The notes: generated from the sequence alone by a model not told the origin. 33,993 bases of DNA from Desulfosporosinus sp. (GCA_020719775.1 DYPS01000022.1:1-33993); one strand, 5' to 3'. Positions 1 through 7,822 are shown, counted from the first letter of the stretch. Made by a program: numbers and translations.

Positions 1-1
1 T

Positions 2-459
2 TTACTCCATAATATATTTGACTTTATCTTTATACACCACATGGCAAGAAAGACAACTATTGCTTAGCTCATTTGAAGCTTCCAAAGCTTTTTGCCAATC
101 TTTTTTATTGACCGCTTCTTCAATTGCTTCTACATCTTCATCCATCTTTTTATCATAAAACACAAGCATAGATTTAAAACCAGTTTGGTCATCTTTTCCC
201 ATAATGACCCACGGACTTTTTCTTGGTGCTGGATGGGTTCGTATAAAATCTATCCCTCCATCAACTAGCAACCTATTCATAGATATTATGCCAGTTTGAA
301 TATTATTGCTTGCCATACCTATCCCAGCCATAAGTTGCCTGTAGGTTATATCCTCTTTTTTGATTTTACAAGTTTTTCTGCTGTTTTTTCTTGTGCAAAT
401 AAAGAAATAGAAAGAAATACTCCTATTAATACTGTTGAAGTTTTATATATATTTTTCAT
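2..459 (-). pseudogene. Cytochrome c'-like periplasmic protein, reading frame broken by one base
   Basis: The ATG at 459 has an AAGGGG ribosome binding site that overlaps the stop codon of the gene upstream. It opens a signal peptide (MKNIYKTSTVLIGVFLSISL, likely cut after LFA) and reads about 33 residues to an early stop. The rest of the protein continues in another frame to the stop at 2-4. The joint lies at a run of six A (minus strand) around 355-360; one extra A restores a 152-residue protein. The distal part has a helical look and ends with CLSCH, a CxxCH haem site near the C-terminus as in class II cytochromes c (cytochrome c'). Such proteins bind a five-coordinate haem and often NO or CO in the periplasm. 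It is 11 bp behind the Spy-like gene and probably co-transcribed. The break could be a sequencing error, slippage or a real mutation. Downstream of M331 the frame is intact (109 codons). Confidence 0.7.
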
Positions 460-470
460 TAATTTACCCC

Positions 471-908
471 TTAGATGGCGATTTTGGATGCTAATGTTTT
501 TCTTTGAGTTTCACTTAATATGCTCAAAATTTTTTCAACAGCTTTTGCTTGAGCTTCTATCATATCTTTTGATATAGAAGTTCTATCTTTGATAAATTTT
601 TCTTTATCAAAATTACCGTCTTTATCCATAAAAACAACATTCTCTTTATCTTTAAAAGTATCAAATCTTTGCTCTTTTAAGTCAAGCATCACTTTTCTTA
701 TCTCTCTCCATTGGCTTTTTGACAAATCCATATCAGAAATAGTCATCATAATCTCTTTTATACCATTGTTAGCAACATCACCTTTTTTCATAAATGGCAT
801 TATGTGTTCCCTGTCACATTCACCAAAACTTTTTGCTCCACCAAATGCATACACAGAACTTGTTGCTACCATTGCCACTAAACTTAATTTCAAGAACTTT
901 GTTCTCAT
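471..908 (-). CDS. Spy/CpxP-like periplasmic protein
   Basis: A 145-residue protein with an N-terminal signal peptide (cleavage likely after VYA, about residue 21) and a charged, all-helical mature part. The segments DLSKSQWREIRKVM and LSETQRKTLA resemble the two LTxxQ-type repeats of the Spy/CpxP family. Known members are periplasmic chaperones or sensors that respond to envelope or metal stress, often under a two-component system. The start is set by an AAAAAGGA ribosome binding site just upstream of 908. A good -10 (TATACT) and a direct-repeat operator lie upstream, and the cytochrome c'-like gene follows at 11 bp, so the two are probably one regulated operon. The family call rests on motif and shape only; metal ligands are not obvious beyond a few His, Cys and Asp residues near the mature N-terminus. 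Confidence 0.6.
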   Translation of the reverse strand: MRTKFLKLSLVAMVATSSVYAFGGAKSFGECDREHIMPFMKKGDVANNGIKEIMMTISDMDLSKSQWREIRKVMLDLKEQRFDTFKDKENVVFMDKDGNFDKEKFIKDRTSISKDMIEAQAKAVEKILSILSETQRKTLASKIAI

Positions 909-938
909 TTTTTATCCTTTTTGTTAATTTGTAATGAA

Positions 939-944
939 AGTATA
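939..944 (-). promoter_or_regulatory. Probable -10 element of the Spy-like/cytochrome operon
   Basis: The minus strand reads TATACT here, about 30 bp before the start codon at 908. No TTGACA-like -35 is present; the corresponding place holds GGTAAA, part of the repeat block upstream. That fits an activator-dependent promoter. Confidence 0.45.
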
Positions 945-960
945 GAATGTGAGGATAAGT

Positions 961-993
961 GTTTACCCAAGTAAAGGTAAATGAAGGTAAATA
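961..993. promoter_or_regulatory. Candidate response-regulator binding site (10-bp direct repeat)
   Basis: AAGGTAAAT occurs at 974-982 and again at 984-992, exactly one helical turn apart. An inverted GTTTACC lies at 961-967. The repeats lie 30-50 bp upstream of the probable -10 of the Spy-like operon, where OmpR/PhoB-family regulators usually bind. No regulator gene is in the window. Confidence 0.4.
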
Positions 994-1031
994 TTTTTAT
1001 AAAAAAATTATATTACAAAATAGTCAGTGCT

Positions 1032-1316
1032 TTAAACACCATAAAACCAATCTTTTGATGAATTTTGAGAAAAAGGATATTGTTCCTCGAACTCCTCTTT
1101 TGTAAAATTAAATCGATAATTTTCAATATACTCTAAGAGTAATTTATAAGCATCATTTATCTCTTGAAATTTTTCTGTATCTCCATTTTGTGTATCAGGA
1201 TGATGGAGTTTTGAAAGTTCAAGATATCTCTTTTTGATGCTATTTTTATCCGCTTTGTAAACAATATCAAAAAGCTCAACTGCTTTTTGGAATTTTTCGT
1301 ATTCTATAAAAGCCAT
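1032..1316 (-). CDS. Small J-domain (DnaJ-like) protein
   Basis: A protein of about 94 residues consisting of little more than a J domain. It has helix II with basic residues (KKRYLELSKLHHPD), the invariant HPD loop, and helix III ending in INDAYKLLLEY. J domains stimulate the ATPase of DnaK/Hsp70 partners; there is no zinc-finger or C-terminal substrate domain, so this is a class III type. I chose the ATG at 1316 because it overlaps the stop of the DsrE-family gene as TAATG, which implies translational coupling. A longer reading from 1352 would run back into that gene. Its client is unknown. Confidence 0.75.
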   Translation of the reverse strand: MAFIEYEKFQKAVELFDIVYKADKNSIKKRYLELSKLHHPDTQNGDTEKFQEINDAYKLLLEYIENYRFNFTKEEFEEQYPFSQNSSKDWFYGV

Positions 1317-1672
1317 TAGAAAGTCAAGATTTTTTGTGATTGCATAACCCAATGTGCCAAATCATCCATTGTTCCTTGGACATCATCATTAAAATATGGT
1401 TGATTTTTATTGAGCCCACATCTTGCCATACAAGTACCACAGACTTTTAATTCTATACCATCTAAATAGAGCTTTTTAAGCATCTCAACCAAATCAAATT
1501 CATAAAAATCTGGTTTTTTAGTTGTATCTCTTGCCAAATCAACAGCATCATTCATCAAAAATATTTTGATGGATTCCCCTTTTTTATGTAAAGTTTTGGC
1601 TAGTCGTAAAGCATTCCAAATAACATCTGTTCCATTATACGGTTGTTGATTTAAAATAAATAAAATTCCCAT
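1316..1672 (-). CDS. DsrE/DsrF-like family protein
   Basis: A 118-residue protein of the DsrE/YchN fold. The N-terminus has a beta strand (MGILFILNQQPYNGTD) followed by a helix with paired basic residues, then IKIFLMNDAVDLA, and a Cys-rich loop CGTCMARCG near residue 90. In this family such a Cys can carry a sulfane sulfur, as in DsrE and TusD; other members are of unknown role. AAAGGA lies before the ATG at 1672. The J-domain gene follows with a TAATG overlap. Involvement in sulfur transfer is plausible for a sulfur-metabolising campylobacterote but is not shown by the sequence. Confidence 0.8.
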   Translation of the reverse strand: MGILFILNQQPYNGTDVIWNALRLAKTLHKKGESIKIFLMNDAVDLARDTTKKPDFYEFDLVEMLKKLYLDGIELKVCGTCMARCGLNKNQPYFNDDVQGTMDDLAHWVMQSQKILTF

Positions 1673-1748
1673 TCGTTGATCCTTTGTTATATGTTCATAT
1701 GTATGAAGTTAAATAACTAAATAACGAGTAACTATACTCTGATATCCT

Positions 1749-1776
1749 AAAAAATTTCTTTTATAGAAAATGAAAT
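1749..1776 (-). terminator. Intrinsic terminator after the pseudopilin genes
   Basis: On the minus strand the arms ATTTC/GAAAT and TTTT/AAAA form a 9-bp stem with one bulged base and a CTAT loop, followed by a T tract. It begins about 18 bp after the stop at 1794. Confidence 0.55.
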
Positions 1777-1793
1777 ATTTTTGAAAGAGACTG

Positions 1794-2183
1794 TTAATAT
1801 TTAGGCTTTTTTACAATATAAATCTTAGTGCAAAATCCACCTTTCTTACAAATATCAATATTAATACCATTTGTTTCATTTGTTTTTGTAAAAGAGGTTA
1901 TATCTTTTATTAATGGATTTCCATTGTAAAATAAAATTGTCTCCTTTAGTGTAAGATTTGAAAGGGTAGAGTCATCTTGTATTTTCTGTTCTAAAAATAA
2001 TCTTGTTGTTTCAAAATCAATTTTTGTGATAGTTATGGTAAAAGTTTTTTCATTTTGTTGATTAAGAACTTTTAAAATATTAAGCGCTGAAAATAATATT
2101 ATAGAGCTTATTGTTATGGAAAAAATAATTTCTATAAGGGTAAACCCTTTTTTATTTGGTAAAAATAAATTCTTTTCCATCAT
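1794..2183 (-). CDS. Minor pseudopilin (prepilin-type N-terminal methylation domain)
   Basis: A 129-residue protein with the class III prepilin signal KKG/FTLIE followed by a 20-residue hydrophobic helix (IIFSITISSIILFSALNIL). A prepilin peptidase would cut after the Gly and methylate the Phe; the helix then anchors the subunit in a type II secretion or type IV pilus filament. The mature domain is short and ends with a pair of Cys (DICKKGGFC). I chose ATG 2183, preceded by GGGA; an in-frame ATG at 2195 is possible. It overlaps the preceding pseudopilin gene. The assembly system it serves is not in this window. Confidence 0.7.
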   Translation of the reverse strand: MMEKNLFLPNKKGFTLIEIIFSITISSIILFSALNILKVLNQQNEKTFTITITKIDFETTRLFLEQKIQDDSTLSNLTLKETILFYNGNPLIKDITSFTKTNETNGINIDICKKGGFCTKIYIVKKPKY

Positions 2184-2364
2184 TGATAATCCCATGTTTT
2201 TGATAGTTATTGTGAGTATTTTGGAGTTCGTTATAGGTTGAGAAGCTTGTTGGATTATTTATAAATTTTGTAAATCCACTTATTATTACCGAAATAATAA
2301 TAAGACAGAGGAGTGTTTCTATAAGAGTGAAACTATTTTTTTCCAAGCTCACATGCTTTGTCAT
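2152..2364 (-). CDS. Very short pseudopilin-like protein
   Basis: About 70 residues: a short leader, then NS/FTLIE and a hydrophobic helix (TLLCLIIISVIISGF), followed by only about 40 polar residues. The residue before the expected cleavage site is Ser, not the usual Gly, which is unusual but tolerated in some prepilins. The start is uncertain: ATG 2364 lies within the end of proC, while in-frame GTG 2352 and TTG 2346 would give the normal short leader. It overlaps both proC and the next pseudopilin, so all three are likely co-translated. It may be a minor initiating subunit or a decaying gene. Confidence 0.55.
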   Translation of the reverse strand: MTKHVSLEKNSFTLIETLLCLIIISVIISGFTKFINNPTSFSTYNELQNTHNNYQKHGIINDGKEFIFTK

Positions 2365-3100
2365 AGGCACTTTTGATAGCTTCTATCATCCCATTTCTTA
2401 CACCATTTTTTTCCATCGAAGCATATCCACTTGCAGTTGTTCCCCCTGGACTCATTACGGAGTCTTTGATTTCGCTTGGCTTTGTATCTACTAACATTGG
2501 AGCAAATCCAGCAAACAGTCCTTGGACCAAAGTGTTTGCATCATTTCTAGCAAGTCCAGCATTGACACCACCATCACTCAAAGCTTCGGCGATAAGTGCT
2601 AAAAATGCAGGACCACTTCCAGCTACAGCTGTTGCTATATCTATCTCTTTTTCTGTTTTAAGCCAAAGCGTTTCCCCAATATTTCCAAATATCTCCAAAG
2701 CACTCTCTTTTAAAGCCCCATCTCCCGTAAGTGTTGTCATAGATTTTTGGTAACTTGCAGCAACATTTGGCATCGTTCTTATATAGGCAGTTGCTTTGAT
2801 TTTTTCTTTGAGGGTTTCTAGTTTAGTCCCTGCTAAAACAGAATACAAACTATTTGCACATCCTGTTAATTTTGGTGCTAAATCATCCAAAGAGTTTGGT
2901 TTCACACAAAGGATGATATTTTTACCATTGATCTCATTTGTATCGTCAAGGAGATAAGTTTCTATTTCGGCGATCTCATTTTTTAAATTATTAAGTGTTG
3001 TTTGATTTCGTCCATACACTTCAATATTGTATTTCCCTAAAAGCCCTTTTATCATAGCTTTTGCCATATTTCCATTTCCGATAAATGTTAATTTTGTCAT
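2333..3100 (-). CDS. proC: Pyrroline-5-carboxylate reductase
   Basis: A 255-residue protein reducing 1-pyrroline-5-carboxylate to L-proline with NAD(P)H, the last step of proline synthesis. The N-terminal Rossmann motif is GNGNMAKAM (residues 8-16). The dimerisation domain carries the family signature VMSPGGTTASG and the preceding AGSGPAFLALIAEAL. Length is normal or slightly short for the family. The two pseudopilin frames overlap its 3' end. The start at 3100 is preceded by AAAGGT and a TATAAT -10, back-to-back with the uvrA promoter. Confidence 0.95.
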   Translation of the reverse strand: MTKLTFIGNGNMAKAMIKGLLGKYNIEVYGRNQTTLNNLKNEIAEIETYLLDDTNEINGKNIILCVKPNSLDDLAPKLTGCANSLYSVLAGTKLETLKEKIKATAYIRTMPNVAASYQKSMTTLTGDGALKESALEIFGNIGETLWLKTEKEIDIATAVAGSGPAFLALIAEALSDGGVNAGLARNDANTLVQGLFAGFAPMLVDTKPSEIKDSVMSPGGTTASGYASMEKNGVRNGMIEAIKSAYDKACELGKK

Positions 3101-3131
3101 CTTGGTACCTTTATGATATAAATTGTAAATT

Positions 3132-3137
3132 ATTATA
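3132..3137 (-). promoter_or_regulatory. Probable -10 of proC
   Basis: The minus strand reads TATAAT about 30 bp before the proC ATG. It faces away from the uvrA -10, giving a compact divergent promoter region of about 100 bp. Confidence 0.45.
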
Positions 3138-3169
3138 ACGATTTAAGTGTTAAAGTTTCTAAAAAGCAC

Positions 3170-3175
3170 TATAAT
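3170..3175 (+). promoter_or_regulatory. Probable -10 of uvrA
   Basis: TATAAT about 30 bp before the uvrA start at 3204. A -35 element is not clear, which is normal for Campylobacterota sigma-70 promoters. No LexA-type operator was recognised. Confidence 0.45.
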
Positions 3176-3203
3176 ATCCCCTTAAATTTTGGAGATACCA
3201 ATT

Positions 3204-6011
3204 ATGACAAATACAATAAAAATATTTAATGCAAACGAAAATAATCTTAAAAATGTTTCTTTAGAGATACCAAAAAATAAACTTATCGTTTTTACTGGGC
3301 TTAGTGGAAGTGGAAAATCAACTTTGGCTTTTGACACACTTTATGCAGAAGGGCAAAGACGATATATTGAATCTCTCTCAGCCTATGCAAGACAATTTCT
3401 TGGAAAAATTGGAAAACCTGATGTTGAGAGGATTGAGGGACTTACTCCTGCTATTGCGATTGATCAAAAAACAACCTCTAAAAATCCACGAAGTACAGTA
3501 GGGACAATTACTGAAATATATGATTATTTAAGACTTTTGTATGCAAGAGTAGGGGTGCAACACTGTTATAAATGTGGGAAAAAGATATCAAAAATGTCTA
3601 GTAGTGATGTCATTGAACAAGTTTTAAATCTTCCTGATGAGTCTAAAATAGTTATTTTAGCACCACTTGTCAATCGTAAAAAAGGGACTTTTGCTGATTT
3701 ATTTGATTCTATACGATCAAAAGGATATGTTAGAGCGATGGTTGATGGGGTGATGGTTCGACTTGACGAAGAGATAGAGCTTGGAAAATCACAAATGCAT
3801 ACGATTAAAGTTGTTATCGATAGGGTTGTAGTTAAAGATGAAAATAGACAAAGAATCGCCGAAGGTGTCGAAAAAGGGCTTAAGGAGAGTTTTGGAGAAC
3901 TTGAAATTGATGTGTTAAATCATGAAGAGGTTGGGGTGGAAGCTCATATTCACTATAGTGAACATATGGCTTGTTTTGATTGTAAAATCTCTTTTGAACC
4001 ACTTGAACCACTTAGTTTTTCATTTAATTCTCCAAAAGGTGCTTGCTCATCTTGTGATGGTTTGGGAATACGATATGCACTTGATATGAAAAAAGTGATA
4101 AATGAAGAACTTTCTATCGAAGATGGAGCAGTGAAGGTGATCTATGGATTTAATAAAGGGTATTATTTTAAAATGCTTCAAGCTTATTGTGAAGAGGCAA
4201 AAATAAATATGAAAATACCATTTAGAGAGTTGGAGGCACATGAAAGAGGGGCAATTTTACACGGAGGGGTTGAGGAATTTTCTTTTTTTTGGAAACGCCA
4301 TAAACTGACTCGTAAATGGGAAGGGATCGCGAAAATCGCATATGATATGATAAAATCTGAGGGTGATAGCGAAGAGTATATGAGCGAGAAAAAATGTGAT
4401 AGTTGTGGTGGATATAGACTTAAACCAGCTAGTTTGAGTGTTATGGTTGCTGATAAAAAAATAAGTGATATTTTGAATATGCCAATTGAAGATAGCTACA
4501 CTTTTTTCCATAATGAGGCTAATTTTTCTTATTTTAACAATCAAAATTCTACGATCTCTGCACCTATTTTAAAAGAGATAAAAGAGAGAATATTTTTCCT
4601 TTTTGATGTAGGGCTTGGGTATATTACTTTGGGACGAGATGCAAGGACTATTAGTGGTGGAGAAGCTCAAAGAATAAGGGTTGCTAGTCAAATAGGAAGT
4701 GGACTGACAGGTGTTTTGTATGTCTTAGACGAGCCTAGTATCGGACTTCATGAGAGAGATACAGCAAAACTTATCAAAACTCTTTTGGCTCTTAGAGATA
4801 AAGGAAATACAGTAATCGTTGTCGAACACGATAAAGAGACGATGGAAGCTGCCGATTTTATTGTTGATATTGGACCAAATGCTGGAAAATTTGGAGGGGA
4901 GGTTGTTTTTAGCGGTACGATGGAAGAGCTTCTCAAATCAAATACCTTAACAGCTGATTATCTAAGTGGTCGAAAAGAGATCAAGTACTACAAAAGAAGA
5001 CCACAAGAGGAGTGGATAGAGATACACAATGTGAACCTTAATAATATCAAAGGGTTAAGTGTAAAGATTCCACTCAAAAATCTTGTTGCAATCACAGGTG
5101 TGAGTGGAAGTGGAAAATCTTCACTTATTTTACAAACACTTCTTCCTGTAGCAAAAGAGCTTTTAAATCATGCGAGAAAAGTAAATAAAATAGATGGTGT
5201 GAGTATCGATGGATTGGAAAAAATGGATAAAGTTATCTATCTTGACCAATCGCCAATTGGACGAACTCCACGATCAAATCCTGCAACTTATACAGGACTT
5301 ATGGATGATTTACGAAAACTTTTCACAGAAACCAAAGAGGCGAAACTAAGAGGTTATCAGGTAGGGAGATTTTCATTTAATGTCAAAGGGGGAAGATGTG
5401 AAAAATGTCAAGGGGAGGGGGAACTCAAAATTGAGATGCACTTCTTGCCTGATATTATGGTTATTTGTGAAGATTGTAAAGGGAAAAGATATAATGCTCA
5501 AACTTTAGAGATAACCTATAGAGGTAAATCTATCGCTGATGTTTTGGAGATGAGTGTCACTGAAGCGTATGATTTTTTTGTGAAAGTACCAAAATTACAC
5601 CAAAAACTAAAAACTTTAATGGATGTAGGACTTGGATATATCACCCTTGGGCAAAATGCAGTTACAATGAGTGGTGGAGAAGCTCAAAGGATAAAACTCT
5701 CTAAGGAGCTCAGTAAAAAAGATACAGGAAATACCTTGTATATCCTCGATGAACCAACTACTGGACTTCATTTTGCTGATGTGGATAGACTGACTCAAGT
5801 GTTACATCATCTTGTAGATATGGGAAATAGTGTGATTGTAATCGAACACAATTTGGATGTTGTACGAAATGCAGATTATGTTATTGATATGGGTTATGAA
5901 GGTGGAGCAAAGGGGGGACAAATTATCGCCTTAGGGACCCCTGAAGAGGTTGCAGCGACTTCTAAAGAAACCGGGAGCTATACGGGATATTATTTAGCTA
6001 AAGAGCTATAA
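3204..6011 (+). CDS. uvrA: UvrABC excinuclease subunit A
   Basis: A 935-residue damage-recognition ATPase of nucleotide excision repair; its dimer loads UvrB at bulky lesions. Two ABC ATPase halves are visible. Walker A motifs are GLSGSGKST (about residue 32) and GVSGSGKSS (about 631). Signatures are ISGGEAQRIRVAS (about 482) and MSGGEAQRIKLS (about 821), each followed by a DEP Walker B. Zinc modules are CYKC, CFDC...CSSC and CEKCQGEG...CEDCKG. The start is ATG 3204, with GGAG 10 bp upstream; the in-frame TTG at 3189 lies before this site and is unlikely. It stands alone between divergent proC and convergent ppx. Confidence 0.97.
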   Translation: MTNTIKIFNANENNLKNVSLEIPKNKLIVFTGLSGSGKSTLAFDTLYAEGQRRYIESLSAYARQFLGKIGKPDVERIEGLTPAIAIDQKTTSKNPRSTVGTITEIYDYLRLLYARVGVQHCYKCGKKISKMSSSDVIEQVLNLPDESKIVILAPLVNRKKGTFADLFDSIRSKGYVRAMVDGVMVRLDEEIELGKSQMHTIKVVIDRVVVKDENRQRIAEGVEKGLKESFGELEIDVLNHEEVGVEAHIHYSEHMACFDCKISFEPLEPLSFSFNSPKGACSSCDGLGIRYALDMKKVINEELSIEDGAVKVIYGFNKGYYFKMLQAYCEEAKINMKIPFRELEAHERGAILHGGVEEFSFFWKRHKLTRKWEGIAKIAYDMIKSEGDSEEYMSEKKCDSCGGYRLKPASLSVMVADKKISDILNMPIEDSYTFFHNEANFSYFNNQNSTISAPILKEIKERIFFLFDVGLGYITLGRDARTISGGEAQRIRVASQIGSGLTGVLYVLDEPSIGLHERDTAKLIKTLLALRDKGNTVIVVEHDKETMEAADFIVDIGPNAGKFGGEVVFSGTMEELLKSNTLTADYLSGRKEIKYYKRRPQEEWIEIHNVNLNNIKGLSVKIPLKNLVAITGVSGSGKSSLILQTLLPVAKELLNHARKVNKIDGVSIDGLEKMDKVIYLDQSPIGRTPRSNPATYTGLMDDLRKLFTETKEAKLRGYQVGRFSFNVKGGRCEKCQGEGELKIEMHFLPDIMVICEDCKGKRYNAQTLEITYRGKSIADVLEMSVTEAYDFFVKVPKLHQKLKTLMDVGLGYITLGQNAVTMSGGEAQRIKLSKELSKKDTGNTLYILDEPTTGLHFADVDRLTQVLHHLVDMGNSVIVIEHNLDVVRNADYVIDMGYEGGAKGGQIIALGTPEEVAATSKETGSYTGYYLAKEL

Positions 6012-6017
6012 AATATC

Positions 6018-6041
6018 AAAAAAAGCTATATGGTTATAAGC
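6018..6041 (-). terminator. Weak intrinsic terminator after ppx
   Basis: On the minus strand a 6-bp stem with one bulge (GCTTATA / TATAGC, loop ACCA) is followed by seven T. It starts 5 bp after the ppx stop and lies in the short gap to the end of uvrA. A second small hairpin (CGAGAT/ATCTCG) covers the last ppx codons. Confidence 0.4.
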
Positions 6042-6045
6042 GAGA

Positions 6046-7524
6046 TCAATCTCGATTGAACAAAAATTTTACTTCAAAATTGTCTATTTTGTCTAATTTT
6101 TGAATTTCATCTTGAATGATATAATGTTTATGAGAAGAAGAGATTATTAAAGTTTTTCCATCAAGTTGATAATTGTATCTATATTTTAGATACTCAGTAT
6201 TTAAAATACTGTTAAGACTATGAATATAACTTAACCATCTGATAATTTTAAGCTCTGGTAACAAATTTCTAAAATCTTTGATATCACTTTCTTTTGGAAG
6301 TTTTTTTGTAGAATATTTAATAATCGTTGAGATTAAAATTCTTTCTTCATGAGAAAATCCATAATTGAGCCCATTAAGTATAAAATTTGCACTAAGTTCT
6401 GTATTTTTATAATAATTTAAACTAATTCCAATTTGTTGTAATTTTGCAGCTATCACAAGAAATGATTTGTATTTATTTTCAAGGTTATGAATAGGCGCTA
6501 ATACATCAAAAAGCTTACCAATATTATTTCCAAGATAAGCTGTTTGTTTTTCATCATCAACAAATCTATCTAGTAAACTTCGGACACTTATTTGGAAATT
6601 TGACGGAAGTTTATGATTTGATGTTCTTAAAATATCTGTTAAATAAACACCTTCCCGTACACCTACACCAGAAGTTACAACATTTTTAACATTTAAATAT
6701 TCCAAAATTGTTTTAAATATAAAAGTTCCTGTTTTGATTGTGTCATATCTATCAGCTCGTATACCAAGAGATAAAAGTTTATTTGTTGATTTTGCATCTA
6801 AGATGTTTTCAAATAAAGTAGCTGCATTTTCAGTTTTATAGGAAAACCCATGAAGAGAGTCAAAGGGATGTTTTGAATTGATGATAATAGCGCGACTAAG
6901 TGCTCTTGCTGTACCACCAAGTCCTACAACTTTCCCTATTTCTTTATATTCATTTGGAAGAGTGGAGAGTTGATTGATAATATATTGCTTTGCTCCATTT
7001 AAATCATCTTTATCAAAAAATAACTCTTTAAGTCTAACTGTCCCAATATTTAAAGAGATTGTTTTAACTATATTTTTTTTCACAACAAGAGCGAATTCTG
7101 TACTTCCACCACCAATATCAACAGTTGTAAAATTATTATCTTTAAGGAGATTACTAGCACCAACAGCACCATAATATGCTTCTTTTTCTCCATCAATAAC
7201 TTTAATATCAATTCCTAGTTCTTTTTTAACTTTTGATAAAAAAATATTTCTGTTTGGAGCATCTCTTAATGCTGAAGTAGCTACACAAAGGATTTTTCTT
7301 GATTTAAGATTTTTAGCAATATGGATAAAAGATTCCATCGCATGAAAAGCTCTTTCCATTGGAATCTCTTGAAGATAGCCGTTGTCTTGATAAGAATTTT
7401 CTGAGATTTTTACTTTTGATTTTGTTTCATTAATAAGATGAAAAGCGAAACGACTTGTTTTTTTGAAGACTACCATTCGCATTGAATTGGAGCCAATGTC
7501 AATGATAGTTGTTATTTTTGCCAT
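6046..7524 (-). CDS. ppx: Exopolyphosphatase / guanosine pentaphosphatase family protein
   Basis: A 492-residue protein of the ASKHA Ppx/GppA family, which removes phosphate from polyphosphate and/or converts pppGpp to ppGpp. The phosphate-1 motif IDIGSNSMRMVVF is at residues 8-20; ATSALRDAPNR and the phosphate-2 motif TVDIGGGSTEFAL follow, then VVGLGGTARALSR. The C-terminal half (from about 300) is the helical HD-like domain typical of the longer members. It is the last gene of a unit with the IMPase-family and ferredoxin genes, only 3 bp behind the ferredoxin stop. Sequence alone does not decide between Ppx and GppA activity. Confidence 0.88.
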   Translation of the reverse strand: MAKITTIIDIGSNSMRMVVFKKTSRFAFHLINETKSKVKISENSYQDNGYLQEIPMERAFHAMESFIHIAKNLKSRKILCVATSALRDAPNRNIFLSKVKKELGIDIKVIDGEKEAYYGAVGASNLLKDNNFTTVDIGGGSTEFALVVKKNIVKTISLNIGTVRLKELFFDKDDLNGAKQYIINQLSTLPNEYKEIGKVVGLGGTARALSRAIIINSKHPFDSLHGFSYKTENAATLFENILDAKSTNKLLSLGIRADRYDTIKTGTFIFKTILEYLNVKNVVTSGVGVREGVYLTDILRTSNHKLPSNFQISVRSLLDRFVDDEKQTAYLGNNIGKLFDVLAPIHNLENKYKSFLVIAAKLQQIGISLNYYKNTELSANFILNGLNYGFSHEERILISTIIKYSTKKLPKESDIKDFRNLLPELKIIRWLSYIHSLNSILNTEYLKYRYNYQLDGKTLIISSSHKHYIIQDEIQKLDKIDNFEVKFLFNRD

Positions 7525-7527
7525 TTA

Positions 7528-7782
7528 TTAATAATCTTCTTCTTGAAGTTGTTGGAATTTGAATTTAAGTTCTTGTATTGTTTCTTCATTATCTGGATCA
7601 ATAACAATACAATCAACAGGACAGACTTCAACACATGCTGGTTCTTCATAGTGTCCAACACATTCTGTACATCTATCACTATCTATGATATATATCGGAT
7701 CCCCTTCTTCGATAGCATCATTTGGGCATTCTTCTCTGCAGGCATCACATGCTATGCAATCATCTGTTATCATTAATGACAT
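7528..7782 (-). CDS. Alvin-type 2[4Fe-4S] ferredoxin (YfhL-like)
   Basis: An 84-residue ferredoxin. The first cluster motif is CIACDACREECP (CxxCxxCxxxCP). The second is CTEC, an insert, then CVEVCP, giving the CxxCx8CxxxCP spacing of Allochromatium-type ferredoxins. A C-terminal acidic helix follows the last cysteine. Members of this group have very low-potential clusters. Possible partners include the 2-oxoglutarate oxidoreductase encoded 1 kb upstream, although a terminator separates the two units. It sits between an IMPase-family gene and ppx. Confidence 0.9.
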   Translation of the reverse strand: MSLMITDDCIACDACREECPNDAIEEGDPIYIIDSDRCTECVGHYEEPACVEVCPVDCIVIDPDNEETIQELKFKFQQLQEEDY

Positions 7783-7822
7783 AATTATTTCCTAGGTTAA
7801 AATTAAAGTCTGGAGTTATATC

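Noticed and set aside
296-577. Plus-strand open frame over the start of the cytochrome gene
   Set aside because: It is a chance frame across the frameshift and signal peptide; the minus-strand reading has homology-type motifs and a ribosome binding site.
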